This document shows positions 25,279-35,580 of a DNA stretch of 64,000 bases, in pieces (position 1 is the stretch's first letter; each line of letters opens with the position of its first letter). The stretch spans positions 4,154,001 through 4,218,000 of the forward strand of contig NZ_OU745390.1 in the NCBI RefSeq assembly GCF_916618955.1, in the 5' to 3' direction. Under the pieces are notes generated by a model. The model ran no database searches, was not told the origin of the DNA, and saw only the letters and a list, made by a program, of their open reading frames with translations. The DNA comes from Pseudomonas sp. Marseille-Q3773. GTDB taxonomy: Bacteria; Pseudomonadota; Gammaproteobacteria; Pseudomonadales; Pseudomonadaceae. Made by a program: the position numbers and the translations under genes.

Positions 25279-26376
25279 TTACTTGCCCGACTTGATCTTG
25301 GTCCAGCTACGGGTGATGTCACGCTGAGCCTTGGCTTCAGGAGCAGCGATGGCATACAGCTGTTTCTTCACTTCAGCTGGCGGATAGATGCTTGGATCGC
25401 TGGTGATTTCCTTGTCCACGAACTGGGTGGCGGCAGCGTTGCCGTTCGGGAAGCGCACAGCGTTGGTGATCTCGGCCATGATTTCCGGCTGCATCAGGAA
25501 GTTCATGAACTGGTAGGCAGCGTCTTTGTGCTCGGCATCCTTGGGGATGGCGACCATGTCGTAGAAGGTACCGGCACCTTCCTTCGGAATGACGTACTCG
25601 ACCTTGACCTTGTCGCCGGCTTCGTGGGCACGGGCCTTGGACTGCTCCAGGTCACCCGAGTAACCGACGGCTACGCAGATGTTGCCGTTGGCCATGTCGC
25701 CGATGTACTTGGACGAGTGGAAGTAGGTGATCGAAGGACGGATCTTGAGGAACAGGTCCTCGGCGGCCTTCAGGTCTTCCTTCTTGGTGCTGTCGGTCGG
25801 CTTGCCCAGGTAGTGCAGCGCAGCCGGGAGCATTTCGGTCGGGGCATCGAGGAAGCTCACGCCGCAGCTCTTGAGCTTGGCGATGTTCTCAGGCTTGAAC
25901 ACCACGTCCCACGAGTCGATCTTGTCCACGCCCAGCGCGGCCTTGACCTTCTCCGGGTTGTAGCCGATGCCGATCGAGCCCCACATGTACGGGAAGGCGT
26001 GCTTGTTGTCCTTGTCGCTGGCATCGCCAACGGCCTTGAGCAGGTCCGGGTCGAGGTTCTTCCAGTTCGGCAGTTTGGAGCGGTCCAGTTCCTCGTACAC
26101 GCCAGCCTTGATCTGCTTGGCCAGGAAGTTGTTGGACGGCACCACGATGTCGTAACCCGACTTGCCGGCCAGCAGCTTGGCCTCGAGGGTTTCGTTGCTG
26201 TCGAACACGTCGTACTTGACCTTGATACCGGTCTGCTTCTCGAACTTGGCGATGGTGTCCGGCGCGATATAGTCCGACCAGTTGTAGACGTTCAACACCT
26301 TGTCTTCAGCCTGAACAGCGGTGGCCATGGCACCCATCAGGGCTGCGGCCAGCAACGTCTTGCCCATTTTATTCAT
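25279..26376 (-). CDS. spuD: Polyamine-binding periplasmic protein SpuD (PotF-like)
   Basis: A 365-residue binding protein with signal peptide [44 protein letters not shown], the [20 protein letters not shown] block and [21 protein letters not shown] are family motifs. SpuD is putrescine-preferring in P. aeruginosa. It is followed by a strong hairpin and then spuE, so the locus makes two binding proteins for one transporter. Confidence 0.91.
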   Translation of the reverse strand: MNKMGKTLLAAALMGAMATAVQAEDKVLNVYNWSDYIAPDTIAKFEKQTGIKVKYDVFDSNETLEAKLLAGKSGYDIVVPSNNFLAKQIKAGVYEELDRSKLPNWKNLDPDLLKAVGDASDKDNKHAFPYMWGSIGIGYNPEKVKAALGVDKIDSWDVVFKPENIAKLKSCGVSFLDAPTEMLPAALHYLGKPTDSTKKEDLKAAEDLFLKIRPSITYFHSSKYIGDMANGNICVAVGYSGDLEQSKARAHEAGDKVKVEYVIPKEGAGTFYDMVAIPKDAEHKDAAYQFMNFLMQPEIMAEITNAVRFPNGNAAATQFVDKEITSDPSIYPPAEVKKQLYAIAAPEAKAQRDITRSWTKIKSGK

Positions 26377-26475
26377 GCGTAATGCTCCGGAATTTTTATT
26401 TAGCCATCTGTTCAGTAGCCAGGACCTACAGTGCAGAGCGCGCGGCGACTGAAACAGCCGCTAGTCTGGCAAGGT

Positions 26476-26509
26476 ACAAGGCTCTGTTTCAACAAAAGCA
26501 GGGCCTTGT
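26476..26509. repeat. Imperfect hairpin between spuC and spuD
   Basis: ACAAGGCTCTG and CAGGGCCTTGT form an imperfect 11-bp stem across a 12-base A-rich loop, with no T-run on the minus strand. A processing or attenuation site is possible. Confidence 0.45.
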
Positions 26510-26545
26510 AACCACTTAATGTCACACCGCTAGCCTAGCAAACGC

Positions 26546-27907
26546 CTAGCGAATCGCCTCCAGCGTCAAGTCGAGGCATTTGCGCGCCTTTTCCACCAGC
26601 TCATCGATCTCGGCGTGGCTGATGACCAGCGGTGGTGCGATGATCATGGTGTCACCCACCGCACGCATGATCAGGCCGTTTTCAAAGCAGAACGTGCGGC
26701 AGATCATGCCTACGCCCTTGCCTTCATGACGACTACGGGTGGCCTTGTCCTTGACCAGCTCGATTGCGCCGAGCAAGCCCAGGCCGCGTACTTCGCCCAC
26801 CAGCGGGTGGTCCTGCAGCTCACGCAAACGCTTTTGCAAATACGGTGCCGCTTCGCTGCGCGCCTTCTCGACAATGTGCTCGTCGCGCAGGATGCGCAGG
26901 TTTTCCAGGCCCACTGCAGCGGCCACCGGGTGTCCGGAGTAGGTGAAGCCGTGGTTGAAGTCGCCACCTTCGCTCAACACCTGGGCCACCTTGTCACGGA
27001 CGATCACACCGCCCATGGGGATGTAACCGGAGGTCAGGCCCTTGGCGATGGTCATCAGGTCCGGCTTGAGATCGTAGTAGTCGGAGCCGAACCACTCGCC
27101 GGTACGGCCGAAGCCGCAGATCACTTCGTCGGCGACGAACAGGATGTCGTAACGGGCGAGAATCTCCTTCACCTTCGGCCAGTAGGTGTCCGGCGGGATG
27201 ATCACGCCGCCGGCGCCCTGGATCGGCTCGGCGATGAAGGCAGCCACGTTGTCTTCGCCAACTTCGAGGATTTTCTTCTCCAGCTGTTCGGCCGCCCACA
27301 CCCCGAACTGGTCCGGGGTCATGTCGCCGCCTTCGCCGAACCAGTACGGCTGCGGAATATGCACGATGCCGGGAATCGGCAGGCCGCCCTGCTCGTGCAT
27401 GCCGCTCATGCCGCCCAGGCTGGCACCGGCCACAGTGGAGCCGTGGTAGCCGTTGATACGGCCGATGATGGTCTGCTTCTGCGGCTTGCCTTTCAGCGCC
27501 CAGTAGTGGCGGACCATGCGCAGCACGGTGTCGTTGCCTTCGGAGCCGGAGCCGGTGAAGAACACATGGGTCATGCCTGCCGGCGCCACGTCGGTGATCG
27601 CCTTGGCCAGCTCCAGTGCCGGCGGGTGGGCGGTCTGGAAGAACAGGTTGTAGTACGGCAGCTCGCGCATCTGCCTTTCTGCCGCCTGCACCAGTTCTTC
27701 ACGGCCATAGCCCACCGCCACGCACCACAGGCCAGCCATGCCGTCGAGAATCTTGTGCCCCTCGCTGTCCCACAAATGCACACCTTGCGCCTTGGTAATG
27801 ATGCGCGGTCCCTTCTCCTTCAGCTGCTTGTAGTCAGAGAAGGGGGCCAGGTGGTGCTCGCCGCTCAGGTTTTGCCATTCACGGGTTTGCGGGTTGTTGA
27901 CGCTCAT
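26546..27907 (-). CDS. spuC: Polyamine aminotransferase SpuC
   Basis: A 453-residue class III PLP aminotransferase, putrescine:pyruvate type. Motifs: [20 protein letters not shown] (PLP phosphate contact), [15 protein letters not shown] and [18 protein letters not shown] with the Schiff-base Lys. It converts putrescine (and possibly cadaverine or other diamines) to the aminoaldehyde in the cytoplasm. GGAGAGG precedes the ATG at 27907. It lies between spuB and spuD on the same strand. Confidence 0.93.
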   Translation of the reverse strand: MSVNNPQTREWQNLSGEHHLAPFSDYKQLKEKGPRIITKAQGVHLWDSEGHKILDGMAGLWCVAVGYGREELVQAAERQMRELPYYNLFFQTAHPPALELAKAITDVAPAGMTHVFFTGSGSEGNDTVLRMVRHYWALKGKPQKQTIIGRINGYHGSTVAGASLGGMSGMHEQGGLPIPGIVHIPQPYWFGEGGDMTPDQFGVWAAEQLEKKILEVGEDNVAAFIAEPIQGAGGVIIPPDTYWPKVKEILARYDILFVADEVICGFGRTGEWFGSDYYDLKPDLMTIAKGLTSGYIPMGGVIVRDKVAQVLSEGGDFNHGFTYSGHPVAAAVGLENLRILRDEHIVEKARSEAAPYLQKRLRELQDHPLVGEVRGLGLLGAIELVKDKATRSRHEGKGVGMICRTFCFENGLIMRAVGDTMIIAPPLVISHAEIDELVEKARKCLDLTLEAIR

Positions 27908-27953
27908 GTGCCTCTCCAGTTTCCGGCGGCCGCGCGGGCGGCCTCAGGGTTGA

Positions 27954-29312
27954 TCAGACAGCGAACAGCAGGAACTCACGCTCCCAGGAGCTGATGACGC
28001 GTTTGAAGTTCTCGTGCTCGGCGCGCTTGGTGGCGACGTAGCCGGTGATGAATTTCTTGCCCAGGTACTGCACCAGTGCGCGGCTGTTTTCCATGCGTTC
28101 CAGGGCGTCCTCGATCGTCAGCGGCAAGCGCAGGTTGCGGCGTTCATAGCCACGGCCCTGTACCGGCGCACTGGCCTCGATGGCTTCGACCATGCCGATG
28201 TAGCCACACAGCAGGCTGGCGGCAATCGCCAGGTACGGGTTGGCGTCGGCGCCCGGCAAGCGGTTCTCGACCCGGCGGCTTTGTGGGCCGGCATCCGGCA
28301 CGCGCAGGCCGACGGTGCGGTTCTCTTCGCCCCATTCCACGTTCACCGGCGCCGAGGTGTCGGGCAGGAAACGGCGGAACGAGTTGACGTTGGGCGCGAA
28401 CAGCGGCAGCGCCTCGGGGATGAACTTCTGCAGACCGCCAATGTAGTGCAGGAACAGCTCGCTCATGCTGCCATCTTCATTGCTGAAGATGTTCTTGCCG
28501 GTGGCCTGGTCGACCACGCTCTGGTGCAGGTGCATGGCACTGCCAGGCTCGCCGGTCATGGGCTTGGCCATGAAGGTGGCGGCCACGTTGTGCTTGAGCG
28601 CGGCCTCACGCATGGTGCGCTTGAACACCAGGATCTGGTCCGCCAGGTGCAGGGCGTCGCCGTGACGGAAGTTGATCTCCATCTGTGCCGTGCCGTCTTC
28701 GTGGATCAGCGTGTCCAGGTCCAGCTGTTGCAGTTCGCACCAGTCGTAGACATCTTCGAACAGCGGGTCGAATTCGTTGGCAGCTTCGATCGAGAACGAC
28801 TGGCGGCCGGTTTCCGGGCGGCCCGAACGGCCTACCGGGGGCTGCAGAGGAAAGTCCGGGTCTTCGCTGCGCTTGGTCAGGTAGAACTCCATTTCCGGCG
28901 CGACAATCGGCTGCCAGCCCTTGTCAGCGTAGAGCTTGAGGACTTTCTTCAGCACGTTGCGTGGCGACAGTTCGACCGGATTGCCCTTCTTGTCGTAGGT
29001 ATCGTGGATGACCTGCGCGGTCGGCTCGATGGCCCACGGCACCAGGAACACAGCCTTCTCGTCGGGGCGGCAGATCATGTCGATGTCGGCCGGGTCGAGC
29101 AGTTCGTAATAGATGTCGTCGTCAACGTAGTCGCCGGTCACGGTCTGCAGCAGCACGCTCTCGGGCAGGCGCATGCCTTTTTCGGCGATGAACTTGTTGG
29201 TCGGCGAAATCTTGCCGCGCGTGATGCCGGTCAGGTCGCTGATCATGCATTCGACTTCGGTAATCTTGTGCTCTTTCAACCAATCGGTGAGCTGGTCGAG
29301 GTTGTTACTCAT
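27954..29312 (-). CDS. spuB: Glutamine synthetase-like glutamylpolyamine synthetase SpuB
   Basis: A 452-residue GS-fold ATP-dependent ligase (PuuA-like), which adds gamma-glutamyl to polyamines at the start of their breakdown. MEFYLTKRSEDPDFPLQPP, the ATP-site MTGEPGSAMHLHQSVVD and NRTVGLRVPDAGPQSRRVENRLPGADANPYLAIAA are typical. The adenylylation Tyr region of true GlnA is absent. Shares a divergent intergenic region with the paralogue spuI. Confidence 0.92.
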   Translation of the reverse strand: MSNNLDQLTDWLKEHKITEVECMISDLTGITRGKISPTNKFIAEKGMRLPESVLLQTVTGDYVDDDIYYELLDPADIDMICRPDEKAVFLVPWAIEPTAQVIHDTYDKKGNPVELSPRNVLKKVLKLYADKGWQPIVAPEMEFYLTKRSEDPDFPLQPPVGRSGRPETGRQSFSIEAANEFDPLFEDVYDWCELQQLDLDTLIHEDGTAQMEINFRHGDALHLADQILVFKRTMREAALKHNVAATFMAKPMTGEPGSAMHLHQSVVDQATGKNIFSNEDGSMSELFLHYIGGLQKFIPEALPLFAPNVNSFRRFLPDTSAPVNVEWGEENRTVGLRVPDAGPQSRRVENRLPGADANPYLAIAASLLCGYIGMVEAIEASAPVQGRGYERRNLRLPLTIEDALERMENSRALVQYLGKKFITGYVATKRAEHENFKRVISSWEREFLLFAV

Positions 29313-29886
29313 AAATACCTCAGGAGGTAAGGTGGGCCGCGCACTGATTCTGGATGGAGTAGATTGCTAAAGCAAAAACCCCCGCGCAGAGCCACAGTGG
29401 ATACACTGGAACAAGGTGCATCCGTAATGAGTTCGAAGGGCAGGAAGACGAAACGAAGGGCGGCAAGCCGCTGCGAGGGCGAGTCCGGGGCTGCCAAACG
29501 TCAATTATTGCGGCCATGGCGGCCGTGCCATTGACGAAGCTGGCAAAATTGACGGAAGTACCCGATGGCACTGCGCAGGCAGTGCTTTCAGGTCGCGGCA
29601 AGCGGACCATGTGACCCTCGTATTATTGTGTTCTGGGTTGAGACCGAGCTTAGCCTTGTTCATTTTTTTACACAACACCTCCGTAAAAAATAAAACACGG
29701 CTTGTCGGAGATAGCCCTTCGAGCGGGAAATAGCGGATAATGGCTTGCCCCGATATGCAGCAAATCTGCCGTCGATGAGCCATTTCAGGGCATCATGGGG
29801 TTGGCTTGACATCAGTTTGGGTTTTCGATTGACTGGTCCTGCAAGCCCCCCTTGATTGATATTTTTAACAACAAAGGTGTTGCATC
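29313..29886. other. Divergent intergenic region between spuB and spuI
   Basis: 574 bp with no credible gene. In P. aeruginosa a glutamine amidotransferase gene, spuA, sits with spuI and spuB; nothing like it is present here. The centre (29640-29700) is AT-rich and a likely promoter zone. TTGACA at 29806-29811 could be a -35 for spuI, without a good -10 after it. Short open frames on the minus strand (such as a 52-codon one after a distant GGAGG near 29680) are not supported. Confidence 0.6.
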
Positions 29887-31263
29887 ATGTCGGTACCCCC
29901 GCGTGCCGTTCAGCTTAACGAAGCGAACGCGTTCCTTAAGGAACATCCTGAGGTTCTCTACGTTGACCTTCTGATTGCAGATATGAATGGTGTGGTGCGT
30001 GGCAAGCGCATCGAGCGCACCAGCCTCCACAAGGTTTACGAGAAGGGCATCAACCTGCCTGCCTCCCTCTTCGCCCTGGATATCAACGGTTCCACCGTGG
30101 AAAGCACAGGGCTTGGCCTGGACATCGGCGATGCTGACCGCATCTGCTACCCGATCCCTGGCACCCTCTCCAACGAACCCTGGCAGAAGCGCCCGACCGC
30201 CCAACTGCTGATGACCATGCACGAACTCGAAGGCGAACCGTTCTTCGCCGACCCGCGTGAAGTCCTGCGTCAGGTCGTGAGCAAGTTCACCGAGATGGGC
30301 CTGACCATCTGTGCCGCGTTCGAGCTGGAGTTCTACCTGATCGACCAGGAGAACGTGAACGGCCGCCCGCAGCCGCCGCGCTCGCCAATCTCCGGCAAAC
30401 GCCCCCAGTCGACCCAGGTCTACCTGATCGACGACCTCGACGAATATGCCGACTGCCTGCAGGACATCCTCGAAGGCGCGAAGGAACAAGGCATCCCGGC
30501 CGACGCCATCGTCAAGGAAAGCGCCCCGGCGCAATTCGAAGTCAACCTGCACCACGTGCCCGACCCGCTCAAGGCCTGCGACTATGCCGTACTGCTGAAG
30601 CGGTTGATCAAAAACATCGCCTACGACCATGAAATGGACACCACCTTCATGGCCAAGCCCTACCCGGGCCAGGCAGGCAACGGCCTGCATGTACACATTT
30701 CCGTGCTGGACAAAGATGGCAACAACATCTTCACCAGCGAGGATCCCGAGCAGAACGCCGCGCTACGTCACGCTGTCGGCGGTGTGCTCGAGACCCTGCC
30801 CGCGTCCATGGCGTTCCTGTGCCCGAACGTCAACTCGTACCGTCGCTTCGGTGCGCAGTTCTATGTACCGAACGCGCCAAGCTGGGGCCTGGACAACCGC
30901 ACCGTGGCCCTGCGCGTGCCAACCGGCTCGCCGGATGCCGTGCGTATCGAGCACCGCGTGGCCGGTGCCGATGCCAACCCGTACCTGATGATGGCTGCCG
31001 TGCTGGCGGGCGTGCACCATGGCCTGACCAACCAGATCGAGCCGGGTGAGCCGATCGAAGGCAACTCGTACGAGCAGCTGGAGCAGAGCCTGCCGAACAA
31101 CTTGCGCGATGCGCTGCGCGAGCTGGACGACAGCGAAATCCTCAACAAGTACATCGATCCGAAGTACATCGACATCTTCGTCGCGTGCAAGGAGAGCGAG
31201 CTGGAGGAATTCGAGCATTCGATTTCCGACCTCGAGTACAACTGGTACCTGCATACCGTGTAA
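29887..31263 (+). CDS. spuI: Glutamine synthetase-like glutamylpolyamine synthetase SpuI
   Basis: A 458-residue GS-family ligase, paralogous to SpuB. DLLIADMNGVVRGKRIER at the N-terminus, ICAAFELEFYLIDQENVNG, MAKPYPGQAGNGLHVHISV (ATP/metal) and VALRVPTGSPDAVRIEHRVAGADANPYLMMAA mark it. SpuI and SpuB in P. aeruginosa differ in polyamine substrate. AAAGGTGTTGCATC precedes the ATG, and a strong terminator follows. Confidence 0.92.
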   Translation: MSVPPRAVQLNEANAFLKEHPEVLYVDLLIADMNGVVRGKRIERTSLHKVYEKGINLPASLFALDINGSTVESTGLGLDIGDADRICYPIPGTLSNEPWQKRPTAQLLMTMHELEGEPFFADPREVLRQVVSKFTEMGLTICAAFELEFYLIDQENVNGRPQPPRSPISGKRPQSTQVYLIDDLDEYADCLQDILEGAKEQGIPADAIVKESAPAQFEVNLHHVPDPLKACDYAVLLKRLIKNIAYDHEMDTTFMAKPYPGQAGNGLHVHISVLDKDGNNIFTSEDPEQNAALRHAVGGVLETLPASMAFLCPNVNSYRRFGAQFYVPNAPSWGLDNRTVALRVPTGSPDAVRIEHRVAGADANPYLMMAAVLAGVHHGLTNQIEPGEPIEGNSYEQLEQSLPNNLRDALRELDDSEILNKYIDPKYIDIFVACKESELEEFEHSISDLEYNWYLHTV

Positions 31264-31268
31264 ACGAA

Positions 31269-31299
31269 AACGCCGCCCATCAGGGCGGCGTTCTCATTT
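31269..31299 (+). terminator. Rho-independent terminator after spuI
   Basis: AACGCCGCCC-ATCA-GGGCGGCGTT, a 10-bp stem, then CTCATTT. It begins five bases after the spuI stop. Confidence 0.9.
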
Positions 31300-31308
31300 G
31301 AGATCGGT

Positions 31309-31406
31309 GTCGCCTGCTTCGCGGGCTTGCCCGCTACCACAGGGTAATCACAAGGTTTGAAGCCTGGCGGTGTACCTGTGGGAGTGGGCGAGCCCGCGAA
31401 AAGGCC
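31309..31406. repeat. Inverted REP pair
   Basis: TGTCGCCTGCTTCGCGGGCT-TGCCCGCTACCACAGGG facing ACCTGTGGGAGTGGGCGAGC-CCGCGAAAAGG, between the spuI terminator and argA. Confidence 0.85.
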
Positions 31407-31415
31407 AGAACAGGC

Positions 31416-32714
31416 TTACAGAGGCTTCTCGAAGATCTTCGAATTGCGCTGGTAGTTGTACAGCGAAGCCCGCGCCGCCGGCAGCCGTTCCACGCCACTC
31501 GGCGCAAACCCGCGCTCGCGGAACCAGTGCGCAGTGCGCGTGGTCAGCACGAACAGGGTCTTGAGCCCCGCCTGCCGCGCCCGGCCCTCGATGCGCGCCA
31601 GCAGCTCATCGCCGCGCCCGCCGTGGCGATACTCCGGGTTCACCGCCAGGCACGCCAGCTCACCGGCATCGGAATCGGCAATCGGGTACAACGCCGCACA
31701 AGCGATGATCATGCCTTCGCGCTCAACCACGCTGAACTGTTCGATCTCCCGCTCCAGCACCTCGCGCGAACGGCGCACAAGAATGCCCTGCTCTTCCAGC
31801 GGGCTGATCAGCTCCAGCAGGCCGCCGACATCATCGATGCTCGCCTCGCGCACCACTTCGAACTGCTCCTGCGAAACCAGCGTACCGCCACCGCCACGGG
31901 TGAACAGCTCGGTCAGCAGCGCACCGTCCTCGGCATAGCTGACGATGTGGCTGCGCGCCACCCCGCCCTTGCAGGCTTCTGCGGCAGCATCCAGCAGTTC
32001 GGCCTGGTAGTCGCTGCCCAGGCGCTGCAGATGCGGGGCAACCTGCTGTGGGCGCAGCTCGCGCACCAGCTTGCCGTCCTCGTCCAGCAGGCCGGGCTCG
32101 GCGCCGAACAGCAGCAACTTGTCGGCACCCAGCTCGATGGCGGCGCGGGTGGCCACGTCTTCGCAAGCCAGGTTGAAGATTTCCCCGGTTGGCGAATAGC
32201 CCAACGGCGACAGCAGCACAATGGAACGCTCGTCGAGCAGGCGGCTGATGCCCTTGCGGTCGACCCGGCGCACTTCGCCGGTGTGGTGGTAGTCCACCCC
32301 TTCCAGCACGCCGATCGGCCGCGCCGTGACCAGGTTGCCCGACGCCACGCGCAGGCGCGAGCCCTGCATCGGCGAAGCGGCGATATCCATCGACAGGCGC
32401 GCCTCGATGGCCAGGCGCAGGGCACCGACGGCATCGATCACGCAGTCCAGGGTCGCGGCATCGGTAATGCGCAGGCCACGGTGGTAGTGCGGGGTCAGGC
32501 CACGATCGGCCAGGCGGCTTTCGATCTGCGGGCGCGAGCCATGCACCAGCACCAGGCGCACGCCGAGGCTGTGCAGCAACACCAGGTCGTGGACGATGTT
32601 GCCGAAATTAGGATGTTCCACCCCATCGCCAGGAAGCATGACCACGAAGGTGCAGTCGCGATGGGCATTGATGTACGGGGAGGCATGACGCAGCCAGTTG
32701 ACGTAGTCGGGCAT
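31416..32714 (-). CDS. argA: Amino-acid N-acetyltransferase ArgA
   Basis: A 432-residue two-domain N-acetylglutamate synthase, first step of arginine synthesis. The N-terminal amino-acid-kinase-like domain (LVLVHGSRPQIESRLA; LLSPLGYSPTGEIFNLACEDVA) binds the arginine feedback inhibitor; the C-terminal GNAT domain has ACLAVNPEYRHGGRGDELL for acetyl-CoA. Length fits the family. The start at 32714 has only a weak ribosome site. argE follows the same direction 124 bp upstream, though each probably has its own promoter. Confidence 0.95.
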   Translation of the reverse strand: MPDYVNWLRHASPYINAHRDCTFVVMLPGDGVEHPNFGNIVHDLVLLHSLGVRLVLVHGSRPQIESRLADRGLTPHYHRGLRITDAATLDCVIDAVGALRLAIEARLSMDIAASPMQGSRLRVASGNLVTARPIGVLEGVDYHHTGEVRRVDRKGISRLLDERSIVLLSPLGYSPTGEIFNLACEDVATRAAIELGADKLLLFGAEPGLLDEDGKLVRELRPQQVAPHLQRLGSDYQAELLDAAAEACKGGVARSHIVSYAEDGALLTELFTRGGGGTLVSQEQFEVVREASIDDVGGLLELISPLEEQGILVRRSREVLEREIEQFSVVEREGMIIACAALYPIADSDAGELACLAVNPEYRHGGRGDELLARIEGRARQAGLKTLFVLTTRTAHWFRERGFAPSGVERLPAARASLYNYQRNSKIFEKPL

Positions 32715-32838
32715 GACAGGGCCTGTGGATAAGTGGACGGAGAACGGCGATACAGGGAGCGTTCAGGATCATCGTCGGAACAGGCTTGCGGTCACGCGCG
32801 GTCTCCTCTAGGCAGGAACGAATCAACTCGGTTGGCGT

Positions 32839-33981
32839 TTAGTTCAGGCAGTAATGCCGGATCAAGTCACGCAATAGACGCACGGTAGGCTCGATTCGTG
32901 ACATTTCAAGGTATTCGCCGGGCTGGTGGGCACAGGCGATGTCGCCAGGGCCCAGCACGATGGTCTGGCAGCCCAGCTGCTGAAGATAAGGTGCTTCGGT
33001 GCCGAACGCCACCGCTTCGGCGCGATGGCCGGTGAGGCGCTCCGCCACCTGCACCAGTTCGGCGTCGGCAGCCTGCTCGAAAGGCGGCACCTCCGGGAAT
33101 AGCGGCGCATAGTCGATGCGCACCTCGAAGCGCTCTGCCACGGGCGCCAGCTGGTCACGGATGGCCGCGCGCAGTTGCTCCACGTCCATGCCTGGCAGCG
33201 GGCGCAGGTCGAATTCCAGGGCGCACTGGCCGCAGATGCGGTTGGGGTTGTCGCCGCCATGGATGCAGCCGAAGTTCAGGGTCGGGGTCGGCACCGTGAA
33301 TTGCGGGTTGCGGTAGCGTTGCTGCCATTGCTGGCGCAGCCCCATCAACTCGCCCATCACCGCGTGCATGGCCTCCATGGCGCTGCGGCCCAGGCTTGGG
33401 TCCGAGGAATGGCCGCTGCGCCCGAGGATGTCGATACGGTCCATCAGGATGCCTTTGTGCATGCGGATCGGCCGCAGGCCAGTGGGCTCACCGATCACCG
33501 CCGCCCGGCCGAGCGGCTGGCCGGCTTCGGCCAGGGCGCGGGCCCCGGACATCGAGCTTTCTTCATCACAGGTGGCGAGGATCAGCAGCGGCTGCTTGAA
33601 GTCGTGCTCCAGCAGCGGGATGAGCGCTTCGATGACCAGGGCGAAGAACCCCTTCATGTCGCAACTGCCCAGACCGACCCAGCGGCCATCGACTTCGGTC
33701 AGCCGCAGCGGGTCGCTGGCCCACAGCTGGTCGTCGTACGGTACGGTGTCGCTGTGCCCCGCCAGCACCAGGCCGCCTGGGCCGCTGCCCCGGCTGGCCA
33801 GCAGGTTGAACTTGCCGGGGCTGACCTGGCGGATGTCGCAGTTGAAGCCAAGGTCGCCCAGCCAGCCGGCCAACAGGTCGATGACCTGGCGGTTGGACTG
33901 GTCCAGTGCTGGCTGGGTGCAACTGACCGAGGGCGCGGCGATCAAGGCGGCAAACTGGTCTTTCAACGTTGGCAACGGCAT
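32839..33981 (-). CDS. argE: Acetylornithine deacetylase ArgE
   Basis: A 380-residue M20-family metallohydrolase removing acetate from N-acetylornithine. VLAGHSDTVPYDDQLWASDP has the first metal His and the catalytic Asp; LATCDEESSMSGA the general-base Glu and metal ligand. The C-terminal AYLQQLG-type region (GTEAPYLQQLGCQTIVLGPG) fits ArgE. The dimerisation lid lies between. Same strand as argA. Confidence 0.93.
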   Translation of the reverse strand: MPLPTLKDQFAALIAAPSVSCTQPALDQSNRQVIDLLAGWLGDLGFNCDIRQVSPGKFNLLASRGSGPGGLVLAGHSDTVPYDDQLWASDPLRLTEVDGRWVGLGSCDMKGFFALVIEALIPLLEHDFKQPLLILATCDEESSMSGARALAEAGQPLGRAAVIGEPTGLRPIRMHKGILMDRIDILGRSGHSSDPSLGRSAMEAMHAVMGELMGLRQQWQQRYRNPQFTVPTPTLNFGCIHGGDNPNRICGQCALEFDLRPLPGMDVEQLRAAIRDQLAPVAERFEVRIDYAPLFPEVPPFEQAADAELVQVAERLTGHRAEAVAFGTEAPYLQQLGCQTIVLGPGDIACAHQPGEYLEMSRIEPTVRLLRDLIRHYCLN

Positions 33982-34093
33982 GCCCGTACTCCTCGGAAAC
34001 GTGCCCCATCATAGGACTATCCGCTGTCTGGAATAAACCGTTGACGGCCGACTGCTGTAGACTCTCCGCCAACCACGCCCCTCCTTCGAGTCT

Positions 34094-35464
34094 GTGATGC
34101 ACAAAGAAACCGAACTCAAGCTCCGCGCCAGCCGCGAGACCCTTGCCGCCCTGCGCGAGCACCCTCTGCTGAAAAAGCGCAACAAGTCCGGCTGGCAGAC
34201 CCGCGAACTGCTCAACCAGTACTTCGACACCCCCGAGCGCGAGCTTTCCGCCGCCCGTGTCGCCCTGCGCCTGCGCCGCGACGGCGAGGCCATCATCCAG
34301 ACCCTCAAGTGCCGCGGCCAGAGCGTCGCCGGCCTGTCCGAGCGCAATGAATACGAATGGCCGCTGGACAAGGTCAAGCTCGACCTGAAAAAGCTCGACG
34401 CCACCTGCTGGCCCGCGCAACTGGCCAACCTCGACAAGAAAACCATCAAGCCGCTGTTCACCACCGACTTCAGCCGTGAATATGCCGAAATCGCCTGGGG
34501 CCGTGGCAAGAGCAAGGTGGTGATCGAGGCGGCGCTTGACCAGGGCTTCGTGATCGCCGGCAAGCGCAAGGAAGAGATCTGCGAGCTGGAGCTGGAACTG
34601 CGCGAAGGTGAACCGCAGGCCCTGCTGGAACTGGCCGCCGAGCTGGCCGCCAGCCTGCCGCTGATGCCCTGCGATATCAGCAAGGCCGAGCGTGGCTACC
34701 GCCTGCTGGAGCCGGACAGCTACGAGCTGGGCCTGCCACACGCCGAGCTGGAAGCCGAAATCGCCGTGGACGATGCCTATGCCGCACTGGCCTGGCAACT
34801 GCTGGGCAGCAGCCAGCGCCTGGCCGAGCAGTACCGCCACAACGGTCACTGGCGCCTGCTGCAGGACTGGGTCGAGTGCCTGAGCGAACTGCGTGCCCTG
34901 ACCGCCAGCCTGGGCCAGGCTGCCCCGCGCGCCACCACTCGCGAGCTGCGCAGCAGCCTCGATGCCCTGCTGGAAGACTGGCGCCCGCTGGTGCAGGCCG
35001 GTAACGATGACGAAGATATCCGTCGCGCGGCACCCGAGCAGTTCGCCGAAGAGTTGGAAGACGTGCGCTGGGGCCAGTTCTCGCTGGAAACCTCGCGCTG
35101 GCTGCTGGCCCGTGCCTGGACCGCTGAACGCAAAGGCCGTGGCGAACGCCAGGGCAAGGCGCAACTGGCCAGCTGGCTGGCACACCTGCTGGGTGAAGAG
35201 GGCCGTGCGTTGAAGCTGCCGCTGTACACCCAGCGCCCGGAAGACCTGGCCGAGCAATTGCCACGTATCGAGCAGCTGCTGGCCTGGCTGCACCATGCCC
35301 GCCAGGTGCTGGAGGCGCCACAGATGGACCGCCTGTATGGCGACCTGAAGAAACTGCACGAGCTGGCCGAGCAGCCGATCAGCGATGAGGTGCTGGAAGC
35401 CCGTGTCGACCAGGCTCGGGCGGTGGATCAGAGCCGCGGCTGGAAACACCTGCTCAAGGCCTGA
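34094..35464 (+). CDS. CYTH and CHAD domain protein (inorganic triphosphatase YgiF-like)
   Basis: A 456-residue protein. The N-terminal CYTH domain (about residues 1-205) starts HKETELKLRAS, with the ExExK metal-triphosphate motif, and has VALRLRRDGEAIIQTLK and NEYEWPLD. The C-terminal CHAD domain (about 215-456) is helical with conserved His/Arg (VECLSELRALTASL; HHARQVLEAP). CYTH enzymes of this group hydrolyse inorganic triphosphate, and CHAD domains bind polyphosphate. It is divergent from argE and followed by REP repeats. Confidence 0.93.
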   Translation: MMHKETELKLRASRETLAALREHPLLKKRNKSGWQTRELLNQYFDTPERELSAARVALRLRRDGEAIIQTLKCRGQSVAGLSERNEYEWPLDKVKLDLKKLDATCWPAQLANLDKKTIKPLFTTDFSREYAEIAWGRGKSKVVIEAALDQGFVIAGKRKEEICELELELREGEPQALLELAAELAASLPLMPCDISKAERGYRLLEPDSYELGLPHAELEAEIAVDDAYAALAWQLLGSSQRLAEQYRHNGHWRLLQDWVECLSELRALTASLGQAAPRATTRELRSSLDALLEDWRPLVQAGNDDEDIRRAAPEQFAEELEDVRWGQFSLETSRWLLARAWTAERKGRGERQGKAQLASWLAHLLGEEGRALKLPLYTQRPEDLAEQLPRIEQLLAWLHHARQVLEAPQMDRLYGDLKKLHELAEQPISDEVLEARVDQARAVDQSRGWKHLLKA

Positions 35465-35469
35465 TACGT

Positions 35470-35563
35470 GTCGCCTGCTTCGCGGGCTTGCCCGCTCCCA
35501 CAGGGAACTGCGCCGAACCTAAGGCCTGCGCAGTACCTGTGGAAGCGGGCGAGTCGGGGCGCC
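35470..35563. repeat. Inverted REP pair
   Basis: GTCGCCTGCTTCGCGGGCTT-GCCCGCTCCCACAGGG with an imperfect partner ACCTGTGGAAGCGGGCGAGT. It starts 5 bp after the CYTH-CHAD stop and the right arm has decayed slightly. Confidence 0.83.
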
Positions 35564-35580
35564 GAACCGCCGCGAATGCC

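Noticed and set aside
29505..29783. Possible small gene in the spuB-spuI gap
   Set aside because: Composition is unlike the neighbours, the candidate ribosome site is 14 bases from the ATG and no family pattern is seen.
29750..29886. Sigma-54 promoter upstream of spuI
   Set aside because: TGGCTTGCCCCG and TGGCTTGACATC were examined, but the GG to GC spacing does not fit the -24/-12 rule.
33566..35449. A 627-codon open frame on the minus strand
   Set aside because: Antisense to the CYTH-CHAD gene and running into argE out of frame; Leu/Gln/Ala-rich shadow.
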